A stretch of 21,728 nucleotides of DNA. Origin: a virus. A program made the position numbers and the translations under genes. The notes under the pieces are model-generated. The model did not search any database and had not been told where the DNA came from. It saw nothing but the letters and a program-made list of their open reading frames with translations. This document shows, in pieces, positions 1 to 6,518 of this stretch (positions are counted from its first letter, which is position 1; each line of letters opens with the position of its first letter). The stretch is from positions 1 to 21,728 of IMG/VR virus record IMGVR_UViG_3300006104_000083. One strand, written 5' to 3'.

Positions 1-132
1 TACAACTTGATCGTCAACGCGGGTGACCAACACTTCTCGACGACACCGTGTGGTGTCTGTCAAACCAGTCTGTCAGGTGACCGATACTCGGTCGCGGCAG
101 TAAGCAAAGCAAACATAGAAAGTGAGCAGTGA
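1..132 (+). CDS. Small CxxC protein, 3' end only
   Basis: Frame 1 is open from the window edge to TGA at 130-132 and gives 43 residues containing CGVCQTSLSGDRYSVAAV. The CxxC followed by TSL-GDRY resembles small zinc-binding proteins common in actinobacteriophages, which is family recollection and not a search result. The stop lies one base before the ATG of the next gene (TGAGATG), as expected for a translationally coupled operon. The start is outside the window and the function is unknown. Confidence 0.6.
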   Translation, partial: YNLIVNAGDQHFSTTPCGVCQTSLSGDRYSVAAVSKANIESEQ

Positions 133-133
133 G

Positions 134-382
134 ATGGGGCAAGTAGTAGGTGAGTTGGATCAAGAGGTCACGGGCAACGTGATCACTGGGTTCGCTCTAT
201 GGAACGAGGAACACACGGCGACGTTGTTGTATTGCCCACCGTGTTTCATCGCAGATCAAGCGTCGTTGTATGACGAGTACGGTCGACACCTCGACGAGTT
301 GATCTACGACGAGAACTGTGACTGGTTAGGCAAAGGTGGCCCAGTAACGATGTGTCACGTGTGTGGTCGGGCGGTCAACTGA
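134..382 (+). CDS. Small zinc-ribbon-like hypothetical protein
   Basis: 82 residues with CPPC near residue 35 and CHVCG near the C-terminus. The two CxxC pairs could hold one zinc ion. ATG 134 was chosen because the preceding gene stops at 132; a GTG at 122 in the same frame would add four residues but overlap that gene. The TGA overlaps the next ATG (TGATG at 380-384). It probably belongs to the early regulatory or hypothetical set. No specific function can be assigned. Confidence 0.6.
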   Translation: MGQVVGELDQEVTGNVITGFALWNEEHTATLLYCPPCFIADQASLYDEYGRHLDELIYDENCDWLGKGGPVTMCHVCGRAVN

Positions 383-633
383 TGACGCTCAACTTCATGA
401 AACGAGACAACGGTCGGTCAGGGTACGTCGGTACGATCCTCGACGATGGGACCTACATCGTCGGCATCATGTTGACGGTACTCGACGAGTTGTCGATGTA
501 CGTCACGGTGGCCAGCAACGGTGAGACAACGCTCATGTGGGACAAACCATACGACTCGATCGAGTCTGCCACCGCAGACTTTGAGGAGTGGGCGATCGAC
601 TACGTCAAAGCGAGAGAGGACAGCAACGCATGA
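382..633 (+). CDS. Hypothetical protein
   Basis: 83 residues with no recognised domain. The sequence alternates predicted beta strands (GYVGTILDDGTYIVGIMLTVL, in two turns) with a C-terminal acidic helix (SIESATADFEEWAIDYVKARE). That arrangement is seen in many small phage proteins with a beta sheet and one terminal helix. ATG 382 overlaps the upstream stop; a GTG 30 bases earlier is in frame but would lie inside the upstream gene. The stop overlaps the following ATG by four bases (ATGA). Function unknown. Confidence 0.55.
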   Translation: MTLNFMKRDNGRSGYVGTILDDGTYIVGIMLTVLDELSMYVTVASNGETTLMWDKPYDSIESATADFEEWAIDYVKAREDSNA

Positions 634-812
634 ACAGCAGTTTGTTTACACTCAAGAACATCGAGACTGGTTACCGTCTCAAGGTGATCCTGAGAAACAG
701 TCGTAAGGCTGGCAAGTCGTACCGCACCATCGCATCAGAACTATCGACCAAAGGTACATCGGTCGGTTACACCGCAGTCCAACAATGGTGTCGAGCCCTC
801 GACATCAACTAA
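630..812 (+). CDS. Small helix-turn-helix protein
   Basis: 60 residues. The segment from about residue 25 to 55 (KAGKSYRTIASELSTKG, then SVGYTAVQQWCRAL) reads as a helix-turn-helix of the kind that tests whether a site matches before binding, similar to Hin/resolvase-type or terminase-small N-terminal HTHs. It is almost entirely HTH, so it is probably a DNA-binding regulator. ATG 630 overlaps the upstream TGA (ATGA). The target site is unknown; the palindromic operators near 4092 and 8057 are possible targets, but nothing in the sequence proves this. Confidence 0.6.
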   Translation: MNSSLFTLKNIETGYRLKVILRNSRKAGKSYRTIASELSTKGTSVGYTAVQQWCRALDIN

Positions 813-828
813 CAGGGAGAGAAACAAC

Positions 829-1353
829 ATGGCATCATTCAACCTCAACGATTACGAAACAGTCGAGACCCGACTGGCTCGCTTCTGGACAGACCACCCA
901 CAGGGTCAGGTCATCACCGAGATGATCATCAACCACGACGGTCAGTTCATGTTCAAGGCCACGATCTACCGTAACGACGGATCACTGATCGCTACTGGGT
1001 ACGCCGAGGAACAAGTCACGACTCGAGGTGTCAACCAGACCAGTGCGGCAGAGAACTGTGAGACGAGTGCGATCGGACGTGCGCTCGCGAACGGATCGTA
1101 TGCGGCCAAAGCCAAGCGACCCAGTCGTGAGGAGATGGAGAAGGTACAACGGGGTCAAGTGGTCACACCACCCGAGTTGTCACCCAAGCACACGATCGTC
1201 AAGGCGGCACTGACTGAGCGGTTTCCAGACGAACCGATGAGTCGCAAGTCGTACATGGAGTCGGTACTCAACCGTGAGGTTCGTGGGTACTCAGACTTGC
1301 TACCCGAGGAGATCGACCAGATCATCAACTCACTGGCGGCACCCAATGGATGA
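829..1353 (+). CDS. Probable single-strand annealing / recombination protein
   Basis: 174 residues. The region from about 71 to 88 (TSAAENCETSAIGRALA) matches the recurring 'E(T/N)xExSAIGRAL' signature of a conserved phage family usually placed among Erf/Sak-like annealing proteins; the exact superfamily is from memory and uncertain. A start at ATG 829 is supported by the upstream AGGGAGAGAAACAAC Shine-Dalgarno region. Context agrees: an SSB follows within 160 bases and a YqaJ-type exonuclease is encoded at 6853-7875, the usual partner of an annealase. The basic C-terminal part (AKAKRPSREEMEK) could contact DNA. Confidence 0.55.
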   Translation: MASFNLNDYETVETRLARFWTDHPQGQVITEMIINHDGQFMFKATIYRNDGSLIATGYAEEQVTTRGVNQTSAAENCETSAIGRALANGSYAAKAKRPSREEMEKVQRGQVVTPPELSPKHTIVKAALTERFPDEPMSRKSYMESVLNREVRGYSDLLPEEIDQIINSLAAPNG

Positions 1354-1522
1354 ACTAAGGATCATCGAGTTCTTCGTGCCCGAGGTCATGGCAGTCGACC
1401 TCACGACACGGGCATCACTTGACGGTCGGTCACAGACCGAGGTCATACGAGAGGCACTACACGCCTACCTGTACGCAGTACCAAACAACCAACCAGAGGG
1501 AGACCCCAATGAACAGCAGTAG
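1346..1522 (+). CDS. Ribbon-helix-helix-like small protein
   Basis: 58 residues. An N-terminal beta strand (LRIIEFFVPEVMAVDL) is followed by the helix-turn-helix pair of a CopG/MetJ-type ribbon-helix-helix fold (SLDGRSQTEVIREALHAYL). Such proteins bind palindromic operators as dimers. ATG 1346 overlaps the end of the annealase gene by eight bases, and the gene overlaps the start of SSB by 14 bases. It could be the repressor that reads the two palindromic operators downstream, but this is only inference from fold and context. Confidence 0.55.
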   Translation: MDELRIIEFFVPEVMAVDLTTRASLDGRSQTEVIREALHAYLYAVPNNQPEGDPNEQQ

Positions 1523-1916
1523 CAACATCACCGGCAACATCACCCGAGACCCAGAACTCAAGTGGCTCGACGGTGGCACCCCGACCGTACGGTTTACAGT
1601 GGCCGTGTCAGAGAAGTGGCGAGACCGCAACGGCAACGACAAAGAGCAGACATCGTTCTTTGACTGTGATGCCATCGGTACGATCGCATCAAACATCGCT
1701 GACTCGTTCCGTAAGGGTGACCGAGTCGTCGTGACGGGTAACTTCAAGCAACGGTCTTGGGACACCCCAGAGGGTCAGAAGCGGTCAGTGATCGAACTCA
1801 AGGTCGAGTCGTGTGGCCACGACCTACGGTTTGCCACCTCGACCGTCAACCGCAACACGTCGACGGGTGACTACAAGCAGGTGTCGAAGCCTGTGGTCGA
1901 CGAGGACTTGTTCTAA
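1509..1916 (+). CDS. ssb: Single-stranded DNA-binding protein (SSB)
   Basis: 135 residues with a complete OB fold: ITGNITRDPELKWLDGGTP, then TVRFTVAVSEKWRDRNG, a FFDCDAIGTIASNIADSFRK helix and GDRVVVTGNF. The C-terminus ends in acidic DEDLF, the usual SSB tip that recruits partner proteins. Length is slightly short of bacterial SSB because the glycine-rich linker is brief. ATG 1509 has GAGGGAGA seven or so bases upstream; in-frame starts further upstream lack this. It coats single-stranded DNA during phage replication and recombination and sits directly after the proposed annealase. Confidence 0.93.
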   Translation: MNSSSNITGNITRDPELKWLDGGTPTVRFTVAVSEKWRDRNGNDKEQTSFFDCDAIGTIASNIADSFRKGDRVVVTGNFKQRSWDTPEGQKRSVIELKVESCGHDLRFATSTVNRNTSTGDYKQVSKPVVDEDLF

Positions 1917-2179
1917 TGGTCACCAAGTCCAAAGACACGTACAGCGTCTTGACCCTCACCATGCTCGACGAGTTGGTCGAGAAGGTGGGTCGAGATCAAG
2001 TGATCACCAAAGACGAGGCCGAGAGGATCTTTGGCGGTGACCACGACATCGAGGTCGGTGACCTGACCAAACCACAGTTGTTACAACTGGCCTTGTTTGA
2101 GGCCTACGCCATGTTGCTCGATGTCACTCAACAACGACCGACTCAACCAAACCGAGCCACACGTCGAGCAAAGAAGTAA
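1916..2179 (+). CDS. Hypothetical protein with basic C-terminal tail
   Basis: 87 residues. It contains a short helical N-terminal region (VLTLTMLDELVEKVGRDQ), a middle helix (LTKPQLLQLALFEAYAMLL) and a basic end PNRATRRAKK. The 'NRAxRRA' style tail occurs at the C-terminus of many unrelated phage and actinobacterial proteins and is not diagnostic. ATG 1916 overlaps the last base of SSB's TAA, and its own stop TAA overlaps the WhiB ATG. Co-translation with SSB suggests a replication-linked role, but no function can be given. Confidence 0.6.
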   Translation: MVTKSKDTYSVLTLTMLDELVEKVGRDQVITKDEAERIFGGDHDIEVGDLTKPQLLQLALFEAYAMLLDVTQQRPTQPNRATRRAKK

Positions 2180-2535
2180 TGAACCTCGAGGACTGGCGAC
2201 GACACGCGGCATGTCGTGGGCAAGACACTGGTCAGTTCTACTCGTATGAGTCTGACGCCAGAGCCCCGATACCGTCGACCCTTGACCAACTGTGTCGAGG
2301 GTGTGTCGTCGTCAGTCCCTGCTTGAGCCACGCGGTCACGTATGAGGCATACGGGTGGTGGGCGGGTACCACAGCCAAAGACCGAGACGAGTTACGTCAT
2401 ACACTGGGGATCCGTTTGAGACGGGTCAACGACAAGTCAAACGAGATGGGACTCGATGAGCATCAAGATACAGAACTTAGTGTGGCGGTTGATCCTGCCA
2501 CCCATGATCAAGTTGGTGGCGATAGCCCTCGCTGA
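2179..2535 (+). CDS. WhiB-family iron-sulfur transcription factor
   Basis: 118 residues. Four cysteines C12, C39, C42 and C48 (C-x26-C-x2-C-x5-C) and the following GWWAGTT turn at 59-65 are the hallmarks of WhiB proteins, which bind a [4Fe-4S] cluster and act with the host primary sigma factor. WhiB is known only from Actinobacteria and their phages, so it fixes the host group. The usual G(I/V)WGG turn appears here as GWWAG. The C-terminal 26 residues (acidic and unusual) are encoded in the region that overlaps the next gene by 80 bases. It probably alters host or phage transcription early in infection. Confidence 0.9.
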   Translation: MNLEDWRRHAACRGQDTGQFYSYESDARAPIPSTLDQLCRGCVVVSPCLSHAVTYEAYGWWAGTTAKDRDELRHTLGIRLRRVNDKSNEMGLDEHQDTELSVAVDPATHDQVGGDSPR

Positions 2536-3010
2536 TCATGCTCATGACGACGGTACTGAGGCACGACCCAGTCAGGCACTACTCGAGGCCAAGACGGGTC
2601 TGAGTAACGCCAGCGTCAGGCGATCACTACGACACCTGCTTGAGATCGGTGTGATCCGACTCGAGAGACGGTCGACTCAACACCACGCCAACGTGTACGC
2701 GTTTGATCTCAGGGTGATCACACAGACCACCCTCACGACATCTCAGGGTGATCACACAGTACGTCAGGGTGGTCACACAGTACGCCCAGAGGGATCACAC
2801 AGATCCCCTAACCATAAGAACCGTCCTATTGAACCAACGACCGTGAACCGTCATGTTGTAATAAGTCCACCTGACGACCTCGAGTCAGAGGCACAACGTC
2901 GACGTGAGATCGAGGCCTACGGTCACGTGTTGAGCGATCGTGAACGGATCCGTTTGATCAAGGCTCAACTCAAGGGCATGACGTTTGTACCCGATGGTGA
3001 CGTATCATGA
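2456..3010 (+). CDS. Winged-helix replication initiation-like protein
   Basis: 184 residues. Residues about 16-85 form a winged helix typical of phage replication proteins of the lambda O N-terminal type: LADHAHDDGTEARPS, TGLSNASVRRSLRHLLEIG and a wing ending in NVYAFDL. The middle (about 85-120) is low-complexity, rich in GDHTV/GGHTV, and is encoded by iteron-like repeats. The C-terminus is charged and helical (ESEAQRRREIEAYG, RERIRLIKAQLKG), a plausible helicase-loading part. ATG 2456 lies 80 bases inside whiB; ATG 2504 is an alternative. The likely role is origin recognition and loading of the replicative helicase. No helicase or polymerase is in the window. Confidence 0.7.
   Translation: MSIKIQNLVWRLILPPMIKLVAIALADHAHDDGTEARPSQALLEAKTGLSNASVRRSLRHLLEIGVIRLERRSTQHHANVYAFDLRVITQTTLTTSQGDHTVRQGGHTVRPEGSHRSPNHKNRPIEPTTVNRHVVISPPDDLESEAQRRREIEAYGHVLSDRERIRLIKAQLKGMTFVPDGDVS
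2707..2802 (+). repeat. Four iteron-like direct repeats, candidate replication origin
   Basis: Two exact 19-base copies of TCTCAGGGTGATCACACAG lie at 2707-2725 and 2741-2759. Two diverged copies lie at 2762-2780 (three differences) and 2784-2802 (about 15 of 19 matching). Spacings are 34, 21 and 22 bases. They sit in the middle of the winged-helix replication gene and are followed at about 2805-2875 by a somewhat more A+T-rich stretch. This copies the lambda design, where O-binding iterons and an A+T-rich region lie inside gene O. Origin function is inference. Confidence 0.65.
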
Positions 3011-3014
3011 AGGC

Positions 3015-3359
3015 ATGTCTCAGACCGACTCACCCGACGTTGATCTCCCCGAGGTCATCGACCTACTGTGTCGACTCCAAGAGACGGGGTCGTCGATCTA
3101 CCTACAACGGGCGATCAACAACCTGACGATCACACCGGCACCTGACGGTGACCTACTCAACTCGGTCGAGACCCACTACGCCGAACTCAAGGCACTGCTT
3201 CCCGGATACTGCGACGGGTGTGGTGAGTGGGCACTACGTCGGATCGAGTCGTACTGGGGCGCACACCCACACCTGTGTGGTCTGTGTCGTCAACGAGCGG
3301 TGATGATCTTTGACCGTAACGACAAGTGGCCACCGACCACAGTCCCCGATCGACCATGA
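3015..3359 (+). CDS. Zinc-ribbon hypothetical protein
   Basis: 114 residues. The first half is helical and acidic (PEVIDLLCRLQETGSSIYLQRAINNL); the second half carries YCDGCGEW and, 23 residues later, LCGLCRQR, giving CxxC pairs suited to one zinc ion. ATG 3015 is preceded by GAAGG, close to the start; two ATG codons further upstream in frame would overlap the replication gene. The stop overlaps the next ATG (ATGA at 3356-3359). No named family recognised. Confidence 0.6.
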   Translation: MSQTDSPDVDLPEVIDLLCRLQETGSSIYLQRAINNLTITPAPDGDLLNSVETHYAELKALLPGYCDGCGEWALRRIESYWGAHPHLCGLCRQRAVMIFDRNDKWPPTTVPDRP

Positions 3360-3730
3360 AGCGATCGCGTCTCAAGCCGATGTCGGCCAAGCGACGATCA
3401 CAGATCCCCGAGCGTCAAGCGTTACGTGAGCGGGTACTTGAGAGATCGTCACGGTGTGAGGCAAACCTCGACACGATCTGCTCGTACCACGCCACCGACG
3501 TACATGAGATCAAGACACGTGCCCGAGGTGGGTCGATCCTCGACGACGACAACTGTGTTGGTCTGTGTCGCAACTGCCATCGGTGGATCACTGATCACCC
3601 AGCGTGGGCACTTGAGCATGGGTTCATGGTTCACTCATGGGCGACCGAGGCAGACATGATCGCCGCGCAACGAGCAAGGGTGATGTGGACACGTGGTGTG
3701 ATGACGGTGAGTGATGATGACCCGTTCTGA
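3356..3730 (+). CDS. HNH endonuclease-like protein
   Basis: 124 residues. The HNH core is visible as H50-E51 (DVHEIKTRARGG), N66 (DDDNCVGL) and H75 (CRNCHRWI), with zinc ligands C34, C42, C71 and C74. The N-terminus is strongly basic (MKRSRLKPMSAKRRSQ), as in many phage HNH proteins. It would nick or cut DNA with a metal ion. In phages such enzymes work in packaging, recombination or homing; distance from the terminase (about 10 kb) makes a packaging role less likely here. ATG 3356 overlaps the upstream stop. Confidence 0.82.
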   Translation: MKRSRLKPMSAKRRSQIPERQALRERVLERSSRCEANLDTICSYHATDVHEIKTRARGGSILDDDNCVGLCRNCHRWITDHPAWALEHGFMVHSWATEADMIAAQRARVMWTRGVMTVSDDDPF

Positions 3731-4046
3731 CAAGTTGTTGTCACTCGAGCAGTTGCGATCACTCGAGACCGAAGCCGAGTTTCAAACACGTGTCGTTACG
3801 GTGGCACGTCTTGCTGGTTGGAAGGTCTACGCGATCCCTGACTCACGTCGAGCAACGATCGCTGGTTACCCCGACCTCACGATGTGGCGTGGTACTCGAC
3901 TGATCTTTGCCGAACTCAAACGAGACAAAGGTCGACTGTCACCAGCACAGGTCGAGGTGCTTGATGACCTACGCAAGATCCCCTGTGCCGAGGTCTACGT
4001 ATGGCGACCAAACGAGTGGACTGACATACGAAAAGCCTTACAGTGA
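3714..4046 (+). CDS. VRR-NUC-type nuclease
   Basis: 110 residues. The PD-(D/E)xK core reads GYPDLTMW at 51-58, then FAELKRDKG from 65 with the ExK at 67-69, and SPAQ at 76-79, the usual order in VRR-NUC domains (phage and Holliday-junction or flap-type nucleases). An N-terminal helix with E20/E22 precedes it. The start is one of GTG 3711, ATG 3714 or ATG 3717, all overlapping the end of the HNH gene; ATG 3714 is a choice, not a certainty. It is the last gene of the first operon and probably serves DNA repair, recombination or branch trimming during replication. Confidence 0.85.
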   Translation: MMTRSDKLLSLEQLRSLETEAEFQTRVVTVARLAGWKVYAIPDSRRATIAGYPDLTMWRGTRLIFAELKRDKGRLSPAQVEVLDDLRKIPCAEVYVWRPNEWTDIRKALQ

Positions 4047-4082
4047 CTGGCGATTAGAGCCCTCAAAAAAACTTGTCGAAAA

Positions 4083-4115
4083 TACTTGTGTTGACCGTAC
4101 GGCGGTCACTACACT
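4083..4115 (+). promoter_or_regulatory. Promoter with palindromic operator, copy 1
   Basis: In the 117-base gap before 4164 a 33-base block has 27 of 33 bases in common with the block at 8048-8080. It contains a palindrome TGACCGT-acg-GCGGTCA (4092-4108, one mismatch) between a -35-like TTGTGT (4086-4091) and a -10-like TACACT (4110-4115), 18 bases apart. An A7 tract at about 4063-4070 lies just upstream and may help RNA polymerase bind. A dimeric repressor on the palindrome would block the promoter spacer directly. Promoter activity is inferred. Confidence 0.75.
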
Positions 4116-4163
4116 TGACCTTGTCAGGTGAGAAGCCAAGTACCACCGACAGGGAGTAGTGAG

Positions 4164-4532
4164 ATGGCAAAGATTTACACACACAAGTGTCTTACCTGTG
4201 GTCAGAAGTTTGGATCGCTCGAGTCGGCACAGACCCACGTCAACAAGCGTCACGCTAACGGTGCTGTGTGGGTCGAGGGCAACAAGTCGTTGTGGGACGA
4301 GCGTTCGACTGACGGCCGTTACATGCTGGTCTGTAACACTCACAGCCAAGCGATCAACTTTACGTCGAAGGCCATCGCTCTCGACTGGACACGTACCGTC
4401 GACACCCGGGAGTTCTGCGAGTGCTGTGCCAACCCCGACGAGTGGTGCGACGGGTGCGAGACCCACGTCGGCACTTGGCAGATGGAGTTCCACAAGTGCC
4501 TCGGCACCACGTCGGTCTTGGTGGGTGCGTGA
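4164..4532 (+). CDS. C2H2 zinc-finger protein, first gene of operon 2
   Basis: 122 residues. The N-terminus holds a classical C2H2 finger, C9-x2-C12-x12-H25-x4-H30 (HKCLTCGQKFGSLESAQTHV). A second cysteine cluster lies near 93-105 (FCECC, then CDGC). C2H2 fingers are uncommon in bacteria but recur in actinophage proteins, where they may bind DNA. ATG 4164 has a clear AGGGAG site 8 bases upstream; the GTG at 4128 in frame lies inside the leader and is rejected. The gene is 49 bases from the -10 of the operator-controlled promoter. It uses TGC and CGC codons more than its neighbours, which hints at high expression. Confidence 0.75.
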   Translation: MAKIYTHKCLTCGQKFGSLESAQTHVNKRHANGAVWVEGNKSLWDERSTDGRYMLVCNTHSQAINFTSKAIALDWTRTVDTREFCECCANPDEWCDGCETHVGTWQMEFHKCLGTTSVLVGA

Positions 4533-4783
4533 TGGCGAACCGCTACTTCTACAAAGGCCACCACATCGTGCCGGTCATGAACGATGACATCGAGAACGTT
4601 GTGGACTACTGGGACATCATTGAGTGTTCGTGCGACGCAAGTGGGTTTGACTGTGACTGCTGGTGGAACGAGTCTGCGCCAACAGAAACGGCGGCGAGTC
4701 TCAAGGACGCGAAGTCGATCGCGTCGAAGCGTTGGGAGGAAGGCAGGTTCTTTCGTGCGGTGTGGAAGGTGGTGGCACGATGA
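4532..4783 (+). CDS. Hypothetical cysteine-containing protein
   Basis: 83 residues. A central ECSCDASGFDCDCWW stretch has four cysteines in CxC pairs, followed by a helix (SLKDAKSIASKRWEEG). It might bind a metal. ATG 4532 overlaps the stop of the zinc-finger gene (TGATG), and its TGA overlaps the next ATG (ATGA). No family recognised; probably co-translated with its neighbours. Confidence 0.6.
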   Translation: MANRYFYKGHHIVPVMNDDIENVVDYWDIIECSCDASGFDCDCWWNESAPTETAASLKDAKSIASKRWEEGRFFRAVWKVVAR

Positions 4784-5103
4784 CCATCGACGACATCATC
4801 GCATGTGCCAAGTCACACGGGTCACACTTCTTTGATGCCGACGCACGTCGGTTCTTTCTGTCTCGTATCTCGAGCAAGACGTTTGGCATCGAGGGCAACA
4901 TCTTTGTGACCAGCGAGAAGCATGAGTACGCAAGCGAGCGTGTGACGATCAACGAGCCTCGTCGGTACACGGTACGAGCCATCGACCCCGAGACTGGCGA
5001 GATCGACTCGTTGTCATCGTGGCAACAGTTTGACAACCAGCGTGAGGCGTTTGAGTGGGCACGACGTTACGGTCAGGCGATGTTGGATCAGAGGGCATCA
5101 TGA
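4780..5103 (+). CDS. Hypothetical protein, paralogue of the product of 6138-6518
   Basis: 107 residues. The central region (GNIFVTSEK, then RRYTVRAIDPETGEIDSLSSW and a terminal helix AFEWARRYG) aligns with the product of 6138-6518 (GHIFITSE, RRYTIGWIHPYTGVVDHLSEV, DARRRAKYW). The shared order suggests gene duplication within this operon. An N-terminal helix DDIIACAKSHG and FFLSRIS come first. ATG 4780 overlaps the upstream stop. Function unknown. Confidence 0.65.
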   Translation: MTIDDIIACAKSHGSHFFDADARRFFLSRISSKTFGIEGNIFVTSEKHEYASERVTINEPRRYTVRAIDPETGEIDSLSSWQQFDNQREAFEWARRYGQAMLDQRAS

Positions 5104-5600
5104 CCGCGACCTACCGTCTCTACGAGTGTGAGGTCGAGTGGAAGGACGACAACACCACCGCCGACGTGACGATCGGTTGGATCTGGTCTGGTGAGGGATC
5201 GGCACTTGACTGTGACGACGACGTGTTCTACTGGCTCGACCATGAGCCCTACACGGGTCAAGATCTTGGTGACTGCTGGGTCACCCGTGTGGGCATACCG
5301 ATCGAGATGTGGCGGGTCACGTACAACTACGAGTACGTGATCATGGCCTTTGATCAACATGAGGCGGTCACACGATCTGCCGAGTTGTTTGGTCGTGACG
5401 TACTCGACGGTCGTCAACCAAAGGTCGAGATGATCGACAAGGCCAAGTTCACCAACGGTGAGTACGAGGTCAGGTTTGTCACCACGATGTACGTCAAGGC
5501 CGACTCGCCCGACGAGGCAGAGGAGTTGGCCAACGAGATGTACCCGACCGTCGTCGGATCTCAGGGTGAGCGGTTTCACATCGAGGTGGTCGAGGTATGA
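5100..5600 (+). CDS. Hypothetical protein with internal repeat
   Basis: 166 residues, acidic. Two related segments are visible in the second half: YEYVIMAFDQHEAVTRSAEL (about 75-95) and RFVTTMYVKADSPDEAEELA (about 127-146). Each is a beta strand followed by an 'A-x-D-x-x-EA' helix, a beta-alpha unit often repeated in small phage proteins. The first half contains WSGEGSALDCDDDVFYWLDH. ATG 5100 overlaps the upstream stop, and the gene's TGA overlaps the next ATG. Function unknown. Confidence 0.6.
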   Translation: MTATYRLYECEVEWKDDNTTADVTIGWIWSGEGSALDCDDDVFYWLDHEPYTGQDLGDCWVTRVGIPIEMWRVTYNYEYVIMAFDQHEAVTRSAELFGRDVLDGRQPKVEMIDKAKFTNGEYEVRFVTTMYVKADSPDEAEELANEMYPTVVGSQGERFHIEVVEV

Positions 5601-5779
5601 CCCTCATGATCAAAGACTGGGTGGGCAACGTCTGCTTTGATGGCAAGACGTTTGAGACGTTTGAGGAAGCGTGGGCTCACGTGTACGAGAACGACCCCGA
5701 GCCCAGTTACCTCGACCCACGTTGGAAGGATCACTGGTTCGACGATTACTACGTCACTGAGGTCGAGGTCGAGTCATGA
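5597..5779 (+). CDS. Small conserved phage protein
   Basis: 60 residues. The N-terminal MIKDWVGNVCFDGKTFETFEEAWA pattern, in two stretches, resembles a widespread small phage protein in which 'IKDWxGNxxFxGKxFxTFEEA' starts the chain; its role is unknown. The C-terminal half is acidic and aromatic (YLDPRWKDHWFDDYYV). Overlapping ATGA junctions at both ends mark it as part of a coupled operon. Confidence 0.65.
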   Translation: MTLMIKDWVGNVCFDGKTFETFEEAWAHVYENDPEPSYLDPRWKDHWFDDYYVTEVEVES

Positions 5780-6141
5780 TCCGTATCGACTACCTCGGAG
5801 ACGTTGGTGACCCGACACCAGCACCGACGCTGTTCGACTTTACTGAGGTGACCTATGACACGTCTCAGAGCCTGTATGAGCGGTTCTTGGCGTTTCACAA
5901 GGCAAACCCATCGGTGTACGCAGAACTCAAGCGTCTGGCCATGATCCTCAAGAGACGTGGTCACACCAAGATCGGCATCGCCATGCTCTACGAGCAGATG
6001 CGATGGCAGTGGTACGCCCAGACAACCGATGTGTCTGGGTTCAAGTTGAGCAACAACCATCGGGCGTACTACGCACGACTGCTCATGACACAAGAACCGG
6101 AACTCGCCGGTTTCTTTACAACAAGGGAGACATCATCATGA
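5776..6141 (+). CDS. Conserved phage protein of unknown function
   Basis: 121 residues. The region SLYERFLAFHKANPSVYAEL, the basic RLAMILKRRGHTKIG and the C-terminal FKLSNNHRAYYARLLM with EPELAGFF form a pattern seen in many tailed-phage hypothetical proteins ('FxxFHxxNPxVY...RGxxxxGxxxxxExxRW...FKLNNxxxxYYARLxM'). It is mostly helical. I know of no established function. ATG 5776 overlaps the upstream stop, and the stop overlaps the next ATG at 6138. Confidence 0.7.
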   Translation: MIRIDYLGDVGDPTPAPTLFDFTEVTYDTSQSLYERFLAFHKANPSVYAELKRLAMILKRRGHTKIGIAMLYEQMRWQWYAQTTDVSGFKLSNNHRAYYARLLMTQEPELAGFFTTRETSS

Positions 6142-6518
6142 TCAAGTCGATCAAACGGCTACTGACCCGTCGTCAGTCAACACCGACCCCGACCGTCAAC
6201 ACGGCGACGATCGAGGTACCGCTACCTCAACCGTTGCGGTTTACGTCGGGTGACGAGATCCGTCAGTACCTGAACGAGCGTACGCTCGACGGGTCGATCC
6301 GATCTGGTGTCTCGTTCATGACCAAGACCTACGGTCATTTCGGTCACATCTTCATCACCAGTGAGACGGTGGCCAAGAAGCGTCGGTACACGATCGGTTG
6401 GATCCACCCGTACACGGGTGTGGTCGACCACTTGAGCGAGGTACACCAGTACGCAACACTGGCCGACGCTCGTCGACGTGCCAAGTATTGGGACGAGACC
6501 GAGGAAGTGGCCGAGTGA
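6138..6518 (+). CDS. Hypothetical protein, paralogue of the product of 4780-5103
   Basis: 126 residues. The C-terminal two thirds align with the product of 4780-5103 (shared IF(V/I)TSE, RRYT and P-x-TG-x-(V/I)-D-x-LS blocks). It differs by an N-terminal basic and threonine/proline-rich extension (KSIKRLLTRRQSTPTPT) that may be a flexible arm. ATG 6138 was chosen over earlier in-frame starts because it overlaps the previous stop and has AAGGGAG upstream. Function unknown. Confidence 0.65.
   Translation: MIKSIKRLLTRRQSTPTPTVNTATIEVPLPQPLRFTSGDEIRQYLNERTLDGSIRSGVSFMTKTYGHFGHIFITSETVAKKRRYTIGWIHPYTGVVDHLSEVHQYATLADARRRAKYWDETEEVAE

Noticed and set aside
82-98. Third copy of the operator palindrome (TGACCGA-tac-TCGGTCG)
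   Set aside because: It lies inside an open coding frame (1-132), lacks matching -35 and -10 elements and has a mismatch, so it is more likely chance within codons.
2707-2802. CRISPR array
   Set aside because: Repeats are 19 bases with spacings of only 21-34 bases, two copies are diverged, and the stretch is coding; iterons fit better.
4038-4493. Long open frame on the - strand (151 codons)
   Set aside because: It crosses the promoter region and lies antisense to a zinc-finger gene with a clear ribosome site; the composition leaves many antisense frames open.
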